51,687 bases of DNA from NCBI GenBank assembly GCA_022842185.1, contig JALHQB010000033.1, positions 1-51,687 on the forward strand. The letters run 5' to 3'. The stretch comes from Acetobacteraceae bacterium. Lineage in GTDB: Bacteria > Pseudomonadota > Alphaproteobacteria > Acetobacterales > Acetobacteraceae. The position numbers were made by a program, and so were the translations under genes. Below are positions 8,292-14,606 of the stretch, piece by piece; position 1 is the first letter of the stretch, and every line of letters starts with the position of its first letter. Below the pieces are notes generated by a model, which ran no database searches, was not told the origin of the DNA, and worked only from the letters and a program-made list of their open reading frames with translations.

Positions 8292-8332
8292 GGAGGGCTC
8301 TGCCCTCCCGCCAAAGGCCTAAGGGCCTCTGG
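8292..8332. repeat. Bipartite hairpin repeat, copy A (corC–lnt junction)
   Basis: Stem 2: GGAGGGC (8292-8298) with GCCCTCC (8302-8308). Stem 1: CCAAAGGCC (8311-8319) with GGCCTCTGG (8324-8332), one mismatch. It shares CCTAAGGGCCTCTGGACACC with the reverse complement of copy F (50389-50445). The linker between the two stems is shorter than in other copies. It lies between corC and lnt, in the sense orientation relative to the operon if stem 1 is taken as the 5' end. The rest of 8181-8411 shows nothing else. Confidence 0.75.
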
Positions 8333-8411
8333 ACACCTCGACATGGTCCGGGGGGCGGGGAAGGCAGCAGCAGGGGGGCTCACTCTGCGGGCTTCATGCG
8401 CCGCCGCCAGC

Positions 8412-9314
8412 CTATTCGGCCGCGGCGCGCTGCTGGGGTTCGCTGCCGGGCCGCCGCACCCGCAACCGCCGAATGCGCCGGGGGTCGGCATCCAACACAC
8501 GGAATTCCAGGCCGGAGGGATGCGAGATCAACTCCCCCTTGGCGGGCACGCGGCCCGCCAGGGTGAAGACCAGCCCGCCCACCGTGTCGATATCCGCGGC
8601 GCGTTCCTCATCGGTCAACACTTGGCCGAGCTTCGCCTCGAAGGTGCCGACCGGGGTGCGGGCGTCGAGTTCGATCGTCCCATCCGGACGTTCCGTCATG
8701 TGCGGTTCGGCGTCCTCGTCATGTTCGTCCGATATGTCGCCCACGATGGTCTCGACCAGATCCTCGATGGTGATCAGGCCGTCGATGCCGCCGTATTCAT
8801 CCACCACCAGCGCCATGTGGATGCGCTGCTGGCGCATCTGTAACAGCAGGTCCAGCACCGGGATCGAGGGGACCACGAACAGCGGCTTGCGCAAGATCGC
8901 CTTGATGTCGAAGGGCACCGGCGCCTGCGTGCCGATCGCGGCGAACACATCCTTGATGTGGATCATGCCCGCGATGTCATCCAGGCTTTCGCGATAGATC
9001 GGGTAGCGGCTGTGACCGTCCTTCTGGATCATGCCGATCGCCTGTTCCAGCGTCAGGTCCTCCGGCATCGCCATAATGTCGGCGCGCGGTACCATCACGT
9101 CATAGGCAGTGGTGCCCTGCAGCCGAAGCACATTCGACAGCAGCGCGCGTTCGTGGGTGTCGAGATCGCTTTCGTCCGGTTCGGTGCGGTCGTGCTTGTC
9201 CTCGCCGCGCTCGATCAGTTCCTCGACGCGGTCGCGGACCGACTCCGCCTCCTTGCGGCGCAGCAGGCTCTGGAGCTTCCAGAACAGGCCGGGCTTATTG
9301 GAGAAATCGCTCAC
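8412..9314 (-). CDS. corC: HlyC/CorC-family CBS-domain protein
   Basis: 300 residues, no membrane segment. Two CBS domains span about residues 70-190, starting at the diagnostic MVPRADIMAMP and continuing through DGHSRYPIY and YGGIDGLITIEDLVETIVGD. They are followed by a C-terminal transporter-associated (CorC_HlyC) domain with DTVGGLVFTLAGRVPAKGE. Such soluble CorC/YbeX proteins are linked to magnesium/cobalt homeostasis, and also to ribosome and rRNA maintenance because they sit beside ybeY. The operon position ybeY–corC–lnt is typical for alphaproteobacteria. The junction with ybeY is expanded to 295 bp by two copies of an 89-bp repeat. Confidence 0.92.
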   Translation of the reverse strand: MSDFSNKPGLFWKLQSLLRRKEAESVRDRVEELIERGEDKHDRTEPDESDLDTHERALLSNVLRLQGTTAYDVMVPRADIMAMPEDLTLEQAIGMIQKDGHSRYPIYRESLDDIAGMIHIKDVFAAIGTQAPVPFDIKAILRKPLFVVPSIPVLDLLLQMRQQRIHMALVVDEYGGIDGLITIEDLVETIVGDISDEHDEDAEPHMTERPDGTIELDARTPVGTFEAKLGQVLTDEERAADIDTVGGLVFTLAGRVPAKGELISHPSGLEFRVLDADPRRIRRLRVRRPGSEPQQRAAAE

Positions 9315-9339
9315 GTTTTTTGGCCCTCAGGCGCCGGGC

Positions 9340-9428
9340 GGCGGGCATCCGCCCGCCTTGGCTTCGCGCCCTGCGCTGGTGCGCCGGTGGCGGCTGATGG
9401 TCTAGGCGCGGTCGCGCTGTGCGCTCCC
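9340..9428. repeat. 89-bp ATCC-loop repeat, copy 1
   Basis: Begins with a perfect hairpin GGCGGGC-ATCC-GCCCGCC (9340-9357), followed by about 70 bp that match copy 2 (9484-9572) closely, including the run GCGCCGGTGGCGGCTGATGG. Copies 1 and 2 are offset by 144 bp in the ybeY–corC junction. Confidence 0.85.
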
Positions 9429-9483
9429 GGATCGCGGCGTGGCCCCGATCCGCTGGGTCTTGGTGTGCTCTCAGACGGCGGGC

Positions 9484-9572
9484 GCCGCCCATCCGGCCGG
9501 CTTGCCTTCGCGCCCCGCGCTGATGCGCCGGTGGCGGCTGATGGTCTGGGCGCGGTCGCGCTGTGCGCTCCG
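9484..9572. repeat. 89-bp ATCC-loop repeat, copy 2
   Basis: Hairpin GCCGCCC-ATCC-GGCCGGC (one mispair), then a body nearly identical to copy 1 (for example CGCGGTCGCGCTGTGCGCTC in both). Just after the body, GGGCGCGCC and GGCGCGC form a further short inverted repeat. Read on the minus strand, this region is an open frame encoding the same peptide twice; I treat that as a by-product of the repeat. Confidence 0.85.
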
Positions 9573-9609
9573 GGCGCGCCTTTGGCGCGCGGAAGGGGGA
9601 GGAGGGGCA

Positions 9610-10137
9610 TCACGTGATGCCCCGCCATGGGTTGGGCAGGCCCAGCCGGCGCATCACGCGCGCTTCGGCGCGTTCCATGCGTCGGGCCTCGCCGGCCTCC
9701 AGGTGATCATGGCCCGCCAGGTGCAGCGCACCATGGGCGACCAGATGGGCCATATGCGAGGAGGTCTTGCGCCCGGCCTCGCGCGCTTCCCGCCGCACCA
9801 CGCCCAGCGCGAGCGCGACATCGCCCAGCTGCCCGGGCATGCCGGCGGGAAACGACAGCACGTTGGTCGGCTTGACCTTGGATCGGTGATCGCTGTTGAG
9901 GCGCTTGACCGCGGCATCGTCGGTCAGCAGCACCGTGACGGCGCCGCTCGCCCCCGCTTCACGCAGGGCGGCCTCTGCAGCCCGGCGCGCGAGCGCTTCC
10001 GGCCGCTTGACGGCGGCGCGCCAGCCTGGCGCCGCCAGGACCACGGAGATGTCCAACATCTCCTGTGATCCGTTCCGAAGCCCAGCCCGATCGTTCGATG
10101 TACGACCGCGGCCGGGACGGCTACTTCCCGGTTCCAT
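9610..10137 (-). CDS. ybeY: Endoribonuclease YbeY
   Basis: 175 residues. HGALHLAGHDH is the zinc-binding H-x3-H-x5-H signature of YbeY; upstream are LNSDHRSKVKPTNVLSFP and GDVALALGVV, also diagnostic. YbeY is a single-strand RNA endonuclease needed for 16S rRNA 3' maturation and ribosome quality control. Start: ATG at 10137 has AAGGAG about 5 bases upstream inside the end of phoH and overlaps phoH by 17 bp, suggesting translational coupling. The alternative ATG at 10059 gives a 149-residue protein nearer the classical N-terminus (MLDISVV), but its AGGAG directly abuts the start codon. Confidence 0.92.
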   Translation of the reverse strand: MEPGSSRPGRGRTSNDRAGLRNGSQEMLDISVVLAAPGWRAAVKRPEALARRAAEAALREAGASGAVTVLLTDDAAVKRLNSDHRSKVKPTNVLSFPAGMPGQLGDVALALGVVRREAREAGRKTSSHMAHLVAHGALHLAGHDHLEAGEARRMERAEARVMRRLGLPNPWRGIT

Positions 10138-11170
10138 ATCTCTCCTTCTTCGCCCGGGACTGCTCGTCCACCCGCCCATAGGCGGCAACGATCCGGGCCA
10201 CGAGCGGATGCCTTACCACATCCCGTTCGGCAAATCTCGCCACGCCGATGCCCTCGACCCCTTCAAGAATCCGCAAGGCCTCGGACAGGCCTGAGGGCTG
10301 GCCGTTGGGCAGGTCCACCTGGGTCGGGTCGCCCGTGATGACCATGCGCGACCCTTCCCCCATGCGCGTCAGGAACATCTTGATCTGGGCCGGCGTGGTG
10401 TTCTGCGCCTCATCCAGGATGCAATAGGCATGGGCCAGTGTCCGGCCGCGCATGAAGGCCAGCGGCGCGATCTCGATCTCCCCCGCGGCGATGCGCCGTG
10501 CCACCTGCTCGCCGGGCAGCATGTCGTGCAACGCGTCGTAAAGCGGGCGGAGATAGGGATCGACCTTCTCCTTCATGTCGCCGGGCAGGAAGCCGAGGCG
10601 CTCGCCCGCCTCGACCGCCGGGCGCGACAGCACGATCCGGTCGACCTGGCCCGATTGCAACAACGCCACGCCCTGCGCCACGGCCAGGTAGGTCTTGCCG
10701 GTGCCGGCTGGGCCGACGCCGAAGACCATCTCGCGCTTGGCCAGCATCTCGATATAGGCGCCCTGGGCGGGGGACCGCGGGGCGATGGCGCCCTTTCGGG
10801 TGCGGATCGCCGGCAGGTCCCGCAGCGGCAGGCGGGGTTCGCCCTGTTCGGCGCCGCCTTCGGCCAGCCTCAAGGCCGCCTCCACTTCGGCGGTTCCCAC
10901 ATGCTCACCCTTTTCCAACCGTCGCCACAGCGACAACAGCGCCGCCTCCGCCATTTCCGTCCTGTCCGACCCGCCGGAGATGGCGATGCGGTTCCCGCGG
11001 GAGGCGACGCGGACGCCGAGCACCTGCTCGATCCGCGCCAGGTGCCGGTCATGCTCCCCATGCAGGAGCGGCAGCAGGACATTGTCGTCGAATTGCAGCG
11101 TGACGGAGCGTTGCTCGATCTGGCCGCGGGGGTCCGAGGAGCGGAGGGCGAGGCTGGATGGTGCGGTCAA
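10121..11170 (-). CDS. phoH: PhoH-family ATPase
   Basis: 349 residues. Walker A is [13 protein letters not shown], Walker B region [19 protein letters not shown], and [12 protein letters not shown] completes the PhoH/YbeZ ATPase core; an N-terminal KH-like region precedes it. YbeZ partners with YbeY in rRNA metabolism, consistent with the adjacency. I place the start at the TTG at 11170 because its TTGA overlaps the miaB stop codon exactly, GGGAGAG lies about 9 bases upstream, and the resulting length is normal. A longer frame beginning at 11314 would run backwards into miaB with no family similarity. Confidence 0.9.
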   Translation of the reverse strand: MTAPSSLALRSSDPRGQIEQRSVTLQFDDNVLLPLLHGEHDRHLARIEQVLGVRVASRGNRIAISGGSDRTEMAEAALLSLWRRLEKGEHVGTAEVEAALRLAEGGAEQGEPRLPLRDLPAIRTRKGAIAPRSPAQGAYIEMLAKREMVFGVGPAGTGKTYLAVAQGVALLQSGQVDRIVLSRPAVEAGERLGFLPGDMKEKVDPYLRPLYDALHDMLPGEQVARRIAAGEIEIAPLAFMRGRTLAHAYCILDEAQNTTPAQIKMFLTRMGEGSRMVITGDPTQVDLPNGQPSGLSEALRILEGVEGIGVARFAERDVVRHPLVARIVAAYGRVDEQSRAKKERYGTGK

Positions 11171-12546
11171 GCGGCTGGTCTCTCCCTTGTATGGTTGGCA
11201 ACGGATGGTGCGAGAACGCCCGAAAGTGAATTCGGATGCCCGGCGAGGATCGTCACCGGCACGACCTGCCCGGCGAGATGTGCCGGGCCATCGAAATGCA
11301 CCGGGTTCAGCCACGGGGTCCGCCCGGCCATCTGGCCCGGGTGGCGGCCGGCACCGGTGACCAGCACCTGCGCCACCATGCCGGCGCGGGTCCGGTTGAA
11401 GGCGGCCTGCTGGTCGCGCAGCAGGGCCTGGATCTCGGCGAGGCGCGCATCCTTCAGGCTTTCCGCGACCGGTCCCACCATGGTCGCCGCCGGCGTGCCC
11501 GGCCGCGCCGAATACTTGAAGGAAAACGCCTGCGCAAAGCCGATGTCACGGATCAGCGCCATCGTCGCGGCATGGTCGGCATCGGATTCACCCGGATGGC
11601 CGGCGATGATGTCGGTGGACAATGCCAGGTCCGGCCGCGCCGCCCGCAACCGGTCCACCAGCCGGCGATACTCATCCGCGGTATGGCCACGGTTCATCAT
11701 CTTCAGGATGCGGTCCGACCCCGACTGCACCGGCAAATGCAGGAAAGGCATGATGGCCGGCGTGTCGGCATGGGCGGCGATCAGATCGTCATCCATGTCG
11801 CGCGGGTGCGATGTTGTGTAGCGCAGCCGCGCCAGACCCGGCGTTTCCGCCAGCGCGCGCAACAGCCGCCCGAGCGTCCAGGGGCGGCCATCAGGCCCCT
11901 CGCCATGCCAGGCATTCACATTCTGGCCGAGCAGCGTGATCTCCCGCGCACCCAGCGAGACCAGGTGCCGGGCCTCCGCGATCACCGCCTCGGCCGGCCG
12001 GGAATATTCCGACCCGCGCGTGTAGGGCACGACGCAGAAGGAACAGAATTTGTCGCAGCCTTCCTGCACCGTCAGGAACGCCGTCACGCCCTGCTTGGTG
12101 GTGGTCTCCGGCAGATGGTCGAACTTGTCCTCGGGGGGGAACTCGGTGTCGATCACCGCGCCGGCGGCGCGTGATGCGCGGGCGACCATTTCCGGCAGGC
12201 GGTGGTAGGATTGCGGGCCGAGCACGATGTCCACCCAGGGCGCGCGGGCGGTGATCTCCGCACCCTCGGCCTGCGCCACGCAGCCCGCCACCGCGATCAC
12301 CATATCCCCGCCACGCGCCTGCTTGGCCTCCCGCAGGCGGCCGAGGTCGGAGAAGACCTTCTCCGTCGCCTTTTCCCGGATATGACAGGTGTTGAGGATG
12401 ACCATGTCGGCCTCCTCGGCATTCTCGGTCGGCGCATAGCCGAGCGGCGCCAGCACATCGACCATCCGGGCGCTGTCATAGACATTCATCTGGCAGCCCC
12501 AGGTGCGGACCAGCAGGCGCTTGCGGGGGGTGGTGCTGTCGGTCAT
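11167..12546 (-). CDS. miaB: tRNA-2-methylthio-N6-dimethylallyladenosine synthase
   Basis: 459 residues. The N-terminal UPF0004 domain ([15 protein letters not shown], with [17 protein letters not shown]) supplies three Cys for the auxiliary Fe-S cluster. The radical-SAM motif is [15 protein letters not shown], and a C-terminal TRAM domain follows. MiaB adds a methylthio group to i6A37 of tRNAs reading UNN codons. Its stop overlaps the TTG start of phoH. Upstream, toward the acyltransferase gene, the 444-bp junction holds an inverted pair of bipartite hairpin repeats. Confidence 0.96.
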   Translation of the reverse strand: MTDSTTPRKRLLVRTWGCQMNVYDSARMVDVLAPLGYAPTENAEEADMVILNTCHIREKATEKVFSDLGRLREAKQARGGDMVIAVAGCVAQAEGAEITARAPWVDIVLGPQSYHRLPEMVARASRAAGAVIDTEFPPEDKFDHLPETTTKQGVTAFLTVQEGCDKFCSFCVVPYTRGSEYSRPAEAVIAEARHLVSLGAREITLLGQNVNAWHGEGPDGRPWTLGRLLRALAETPGLARLRYTTSHPRDMDDDLIAAHADTPAIMPFLHLPVQSGSDRILKMMNRGHTADEYRRLVDRLRAARPDLALSTDIIAGHPGESDADHAATMALIRDIGFAQAFSFKYSARPGTPAATMVGPVAESLKDARLAEIQALLRDQQAAFNRTRAGMVAQVLVTGAGRHPGQMAGRTPWLNPVHFDGPAHLAGQVVPVTILAGHPNSLSGVLAPSVANHTRERPAA

Positions 12547-12725
12547 TCGGGTCAGGCTCCGCCGGCCTCGCCGCGCGGGTCGCGGCGAAGGCAGGCGGGG
12601 GACATGCGCACCACGGCGGCGCGGGTCAAGCGACCAGATGCCTGAAGCGGAGTGTCATGGGGCGCAGCGTGAACGGCGGGTCCGCGTCGGGTCAAGCATT
12701 GTGATGGTGCGGCGCGGAGAAGCAT

Positions 12726-12782
12726 GGAGAGGGGCGTCGCCCCTCTCCAAACCTCTCCCCACCAAAGGCTTAAGGCCTTTGG
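12726..12782. repeat. Bipartite hairpin repeat, copy B
   Basis: Stem 2: perfect 11-bp arms GGAGAGGGGCG (12726-12736) and 12738-12748. A linker of about 13 bp follows, then stem 1: CCAAAGGC (12762-12769) with GCCTTTGG (12775-12782). Copy E at 50226-50283 matches it along nearly its whole length, including AACCTC-N-CCCCACCAA between the stems. Confidence 0.88.
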
Positions 12783-12897
12783 AACCCTCGATTTTGGTGC
12801 CGTTTCAGGGGGGGTGAGGCCGATCGCAGCGGGGCGAATCCTGGCATGTCTCAATTCGGACGCGCCCGGAGGGCAGGGCGCCAACAATACCGCGGTG

Positions 12898-12949
12898 CAG
12901 GGACCCGTTGGTCCCTGGCGGGGTGGTTTGGAGGGGCAGCGCCCCTCCA
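12898..12949. repeat. Bipartite hairpin repeat, copy C
   Basis: Inverted relative to copy B, with 115 bp between them. Stem 1: CAGGGACC (12898-12905) with GGTCCCTG (12910-12917). Linker GCGGGGTGGTT. Stem 2: TGGAGGGGC (12929-12937) with GCCCCTCCA (12941-12949), loop AGC. The 36 bases from 12914 match copy D (42120-42155) with a single difference. Confidence 0.88.
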
Positions 12950-12990
12950 TCCTTCGGCGCTGTTCGACGCGCCGCCCGGCCAAACCCCCG

Positions 12991-13920
12991 CTACCCCACC
13001 GAACCGGCCGGGCGCAGCGTCAGGGGCACCGCCGCGCGGTTCTGCCGCAGCTGCGCCGCCCCATCCGCGACCACCTGGCTGGCCGCCGCTGTCAGCGCCT
13101 TGCGGTCCGGGAAGGCTGCCGGGTCCGCCGGTTCGTGCAGCAACACGGTGGCGCGCGCGCCGGACCGCCGAGCGATGCGCCAGAAATGCGTCGCCAGGTC
13201 CATGTCGCCATACCAGGCGAAATACGGCCGGTCCCGCCGGCAGGCCGGCAGGCCGCCGAGGCGGTCATAGACCAGCGAGACCGGCTGCACCTGCTTGGCA
13301 TCCGTCGCGACCGACAGGAAGGACGACCGGAACGGCAGCACCCGCGTTCCGTCATTGGACGTGCCTTCGGGGAACAGGATGACGCTGTCCCCGGCGACCA
13401 GGCGCTGCTGGATTTCCTCCGCTTCCTTGCCGGTGCCGCTGCGCTTGCGGCTGACGAAGATGGTCCGGCCCAGCCGGGCGATCGTGCCCGCCACTGGCCA
13501 TTGCCCGACCTCGGCCTTCGACACGAACGCCGCCTGCAACACCGAACCCAGCACCAGGATGTCGAGCCAGGAAGAATGGTTCGACACATACAGCACGGAG
13601 GGGGATGTGGAGGGCCGGCCGATCACCTGCACCTTCAACCCGATCACCCGGCACAGCACGCTGTGGTATTTGCAGGCGAAGGTCATCGCGGCGCGGGTCG
13701 AAACGCGGATCAGCACCAGTTGGATCGGCACCGCGATCATGGTCCAAACCAGGGCGGTCGCGATGCGCCGCACCGCGCGGAACCGCCCACCAAGCGGTCG
13801 CGGTTCCATCACATCGGCCCAGGCCGCGCCGGGGATCCAGGGCTGGAACTTCAAGGGCGACCCGCGCATGAGCCGGCGCGGCTTCAAGGCTTCTTCCGGT
13901 GCGCGGGCGACTGCTTCCAT
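12991..13920 (-). CDS. Lysophospholipid acyltransferase (PlsC-like)
   Basis: 309 residues from the ATG at 13920. NHSSWLDILVLG is the NHxxxxD catalytic motif of glycerophosphate acyltransferases, and FPEGTSNDG is the substrate-binding FPEG block. A hydrophobic segment (ALVWTMIAVPIQLVLI) anchors the N-terminus to the inner membrane. The family esterifies lysophosphatidic acid or ornithine/other lyso-lipids; the acceptor cannot be decided here. The start is uncertain. An ATG at 13974 is also in frame, and the frame stays open to 14157 only because it runs through an interspersed repeat (14001-14089), so I exclude that part. Confidence 0.88.
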   Translation of the reverse strand: MEAVARAPEEALKPRRLMRGSPLKFQPWIPGAAWADVMEPRPLGGRFRAVRRIATALVWTMIAVPIQLVLIRVSTRAAMTFACKYHSVLCRVIGLKVQVIGRPSTSPSVLYVSNHSSWLDILVLGSVLQAAFVSKAEVGQWPVAGTIARLGRTIFVSRKRSGTGKEAEEIQQRLVAGDSVILFPEGTSNDGTRVLPFRSSFLSVATDAKQVQPVSLVYDRLGGLPACRRDRPYFAWYGDMDLATHFWRIARRSGARATVLLHEPADPAAFPDRKALTAAASQVVADGAAQLRQNRAAVPLTLRPAGSVG

Positions 13921-13969
13921 GGATTGTCGAGGTAGCGCGGCGGTGATGGCGGGGCAATGAAGGGTTGGC

Positions 13970-13986
13970 GGCATATTTATTATGCC
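13970..13986. repeat. Short AT-rich inverted repeat
   Basis: GGCATA-TTTAT-TATGCC, a 6-bp perfect stem in the divergent region between the acyltransferase and the DUF2946 gene. It could be a promoter-proximal site or the flank of the 89-bp repeat that follows. Confidence 0.35.
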
Positions 13987-14000
13987 CTCATTCAGCGGGC

Positions 14001-14089
14001 GCCGCACATCCGTGCGGCTTGCCTTCGCGACCTGCGCTGGTGCGCCGGGGATCGCTGTCGGTCTGGGCACGATCGCGCTGTCCGCTCGT
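14001..14089. repeat. 89-bp ATCC-loop repeat, copy 3
   Basis: Begins with a perfect hairpin GCCGCAC-ATCC-GTGCGGC (14001-14018). The body aligns with copies 1 and 2 (CTTGCCTTCGCG-CCTGCGCTGGTGCGCCG) and then diverges moderately. The stem differs from copy 1 at several positions but pairs fully, which points to selection on the structure. Confidence 0.8.
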
Positions 14090-14162
14090 GACGCCGATGT
14101 GGCTGTGGTCCGCGGGGCGTGGCGTGCTTGCCCGTCGGCACGCCGGGGGCTACGCATGGCCC

Positions 14163-14540
14163 GTGCACGCCGCGTTCCGCCCCATCGCGCGACTGATCGC
14201 CACGATCCTGCTGTTGCAGGTCGTGCTGGCGCCAGCGCATTGCCTGGCGATGGCGGCCACGCCGGCAGGACTTGAGACGGTGCTGTGCTCCCCCGCCGGA
14301 GTGGAGCGCACGATCCTGATCGGGCCTGACGGGCATGAGGTGCCGCCGCAGGATGCCGCCATGGGCGTCTGCGTGGTCTGCGCCGGCCTGCCCCAGGCCG
14401 TCCTGCCTGAACCCCCTGCCGTGCCCGGCCGCGCCTGGGCGGCGTCCAAGGTCACTTGGCACGCCGCGGGTGCGCCATCCCTGCCGCCCGGCGCCCGCGG
14501 CCCACCCTACAGCCCCACCGGACCCCCCACCCTCTCCTGA
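14163..14540 (+). CDS. DUF2946-like small exported Cys protein
   Basis: About 125 residues from a GTG at 14163 (HAAFRPIARLIATILLLQ). An ATG at 14097 is in frame and possible, but the hydrophobic segment starts just after the GTG. The N-terminus is a signal peptide or membrane anchor (LIATILLLQVVLAPAHCLAM). The mature part carries a CSPAG motif and a CVVC pair with an intervening DGHE, followed by a Pro-rich tail, as in DUF2946 proteins. These are commonly found beside copper genes and TonB-dependent receptors and are suspected metal handlers, with no proven function. It opens the metal-uptake gene run on the plus strand; its stop is followed at once by a hairpin. Confidence 0.6.
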   Translation: MHAAFRPIARLIATILLLQVVLAPAHCLAMAATPAGLETVLCSPAGVERTILIGPDGHEVPPQDAAMGVCVVCAGLPQAVLPEPPAVPGRAWAASKVTWHAAGAPSLPPGARGPPYSPTGPPTLS

Positions 14541-14559
14541 GGCCGTTCCCATCGGGACG
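14541..14559 (+). terminator. Hairpin between the DUF2946 gene and the TonB receptor
   Basis: GGCCGTTCCC with GGGACGGCC, a 9-bp stem with one bulged T and a 3-base loop, directly after the DUF2946 stop codon. There is no T-run, so attenuation or mRNA-end protection is as likely as termination. Confidence 0.4.
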
Positions 14560-14606
14560 GCCGCGCATGCGCCCGCTGCCCCGATTCCTCAGGAAGAGAA
14601 TACCTC

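Larger units (their letters stand above)
12547..12990. other. 444-bp junction with an inverted repeat doublet
   Basis: No protein-coding signal that I trust. It lies between the acyltransferase (stop at 12991) and miaB (start at 12546), both on the minus strand, so it probably carries the miaB promoter as well as two bipartite hairpin repeats (B and C). I see no clear promoter. Confidence 0.6.

Noticed and set aside
9311..9628. Minus-strand frame encoding a duplicated Ala/Arg/Pro peptide
   Set aside because: It is formed entirely by the two 89-bp repeats between ybeY and corC; the third repeat copy opens a similar frame in a different context, so the DNA repeat and not the peptide is conserved.
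12552..12983. Possible gene between miaB and the acyltransferase
   Set aside because: The frames there are built across the inverted hairpin repeats, lack a ribosome site and resemble frames crossing the other repeat doublet.
13921..14157. N-terminal extension of the acyltransferase
   Set aside because: The extra 79 residues come mostly from repeat copy 3 and have no acyltransferase similarity.
14541..14606. Cobalamin riboswitch before the TonB receptor
   Set aside because: Only about 66 bp with one hairpin; no B12-box-like sequence. None seen before eutB (35167-35245) either.
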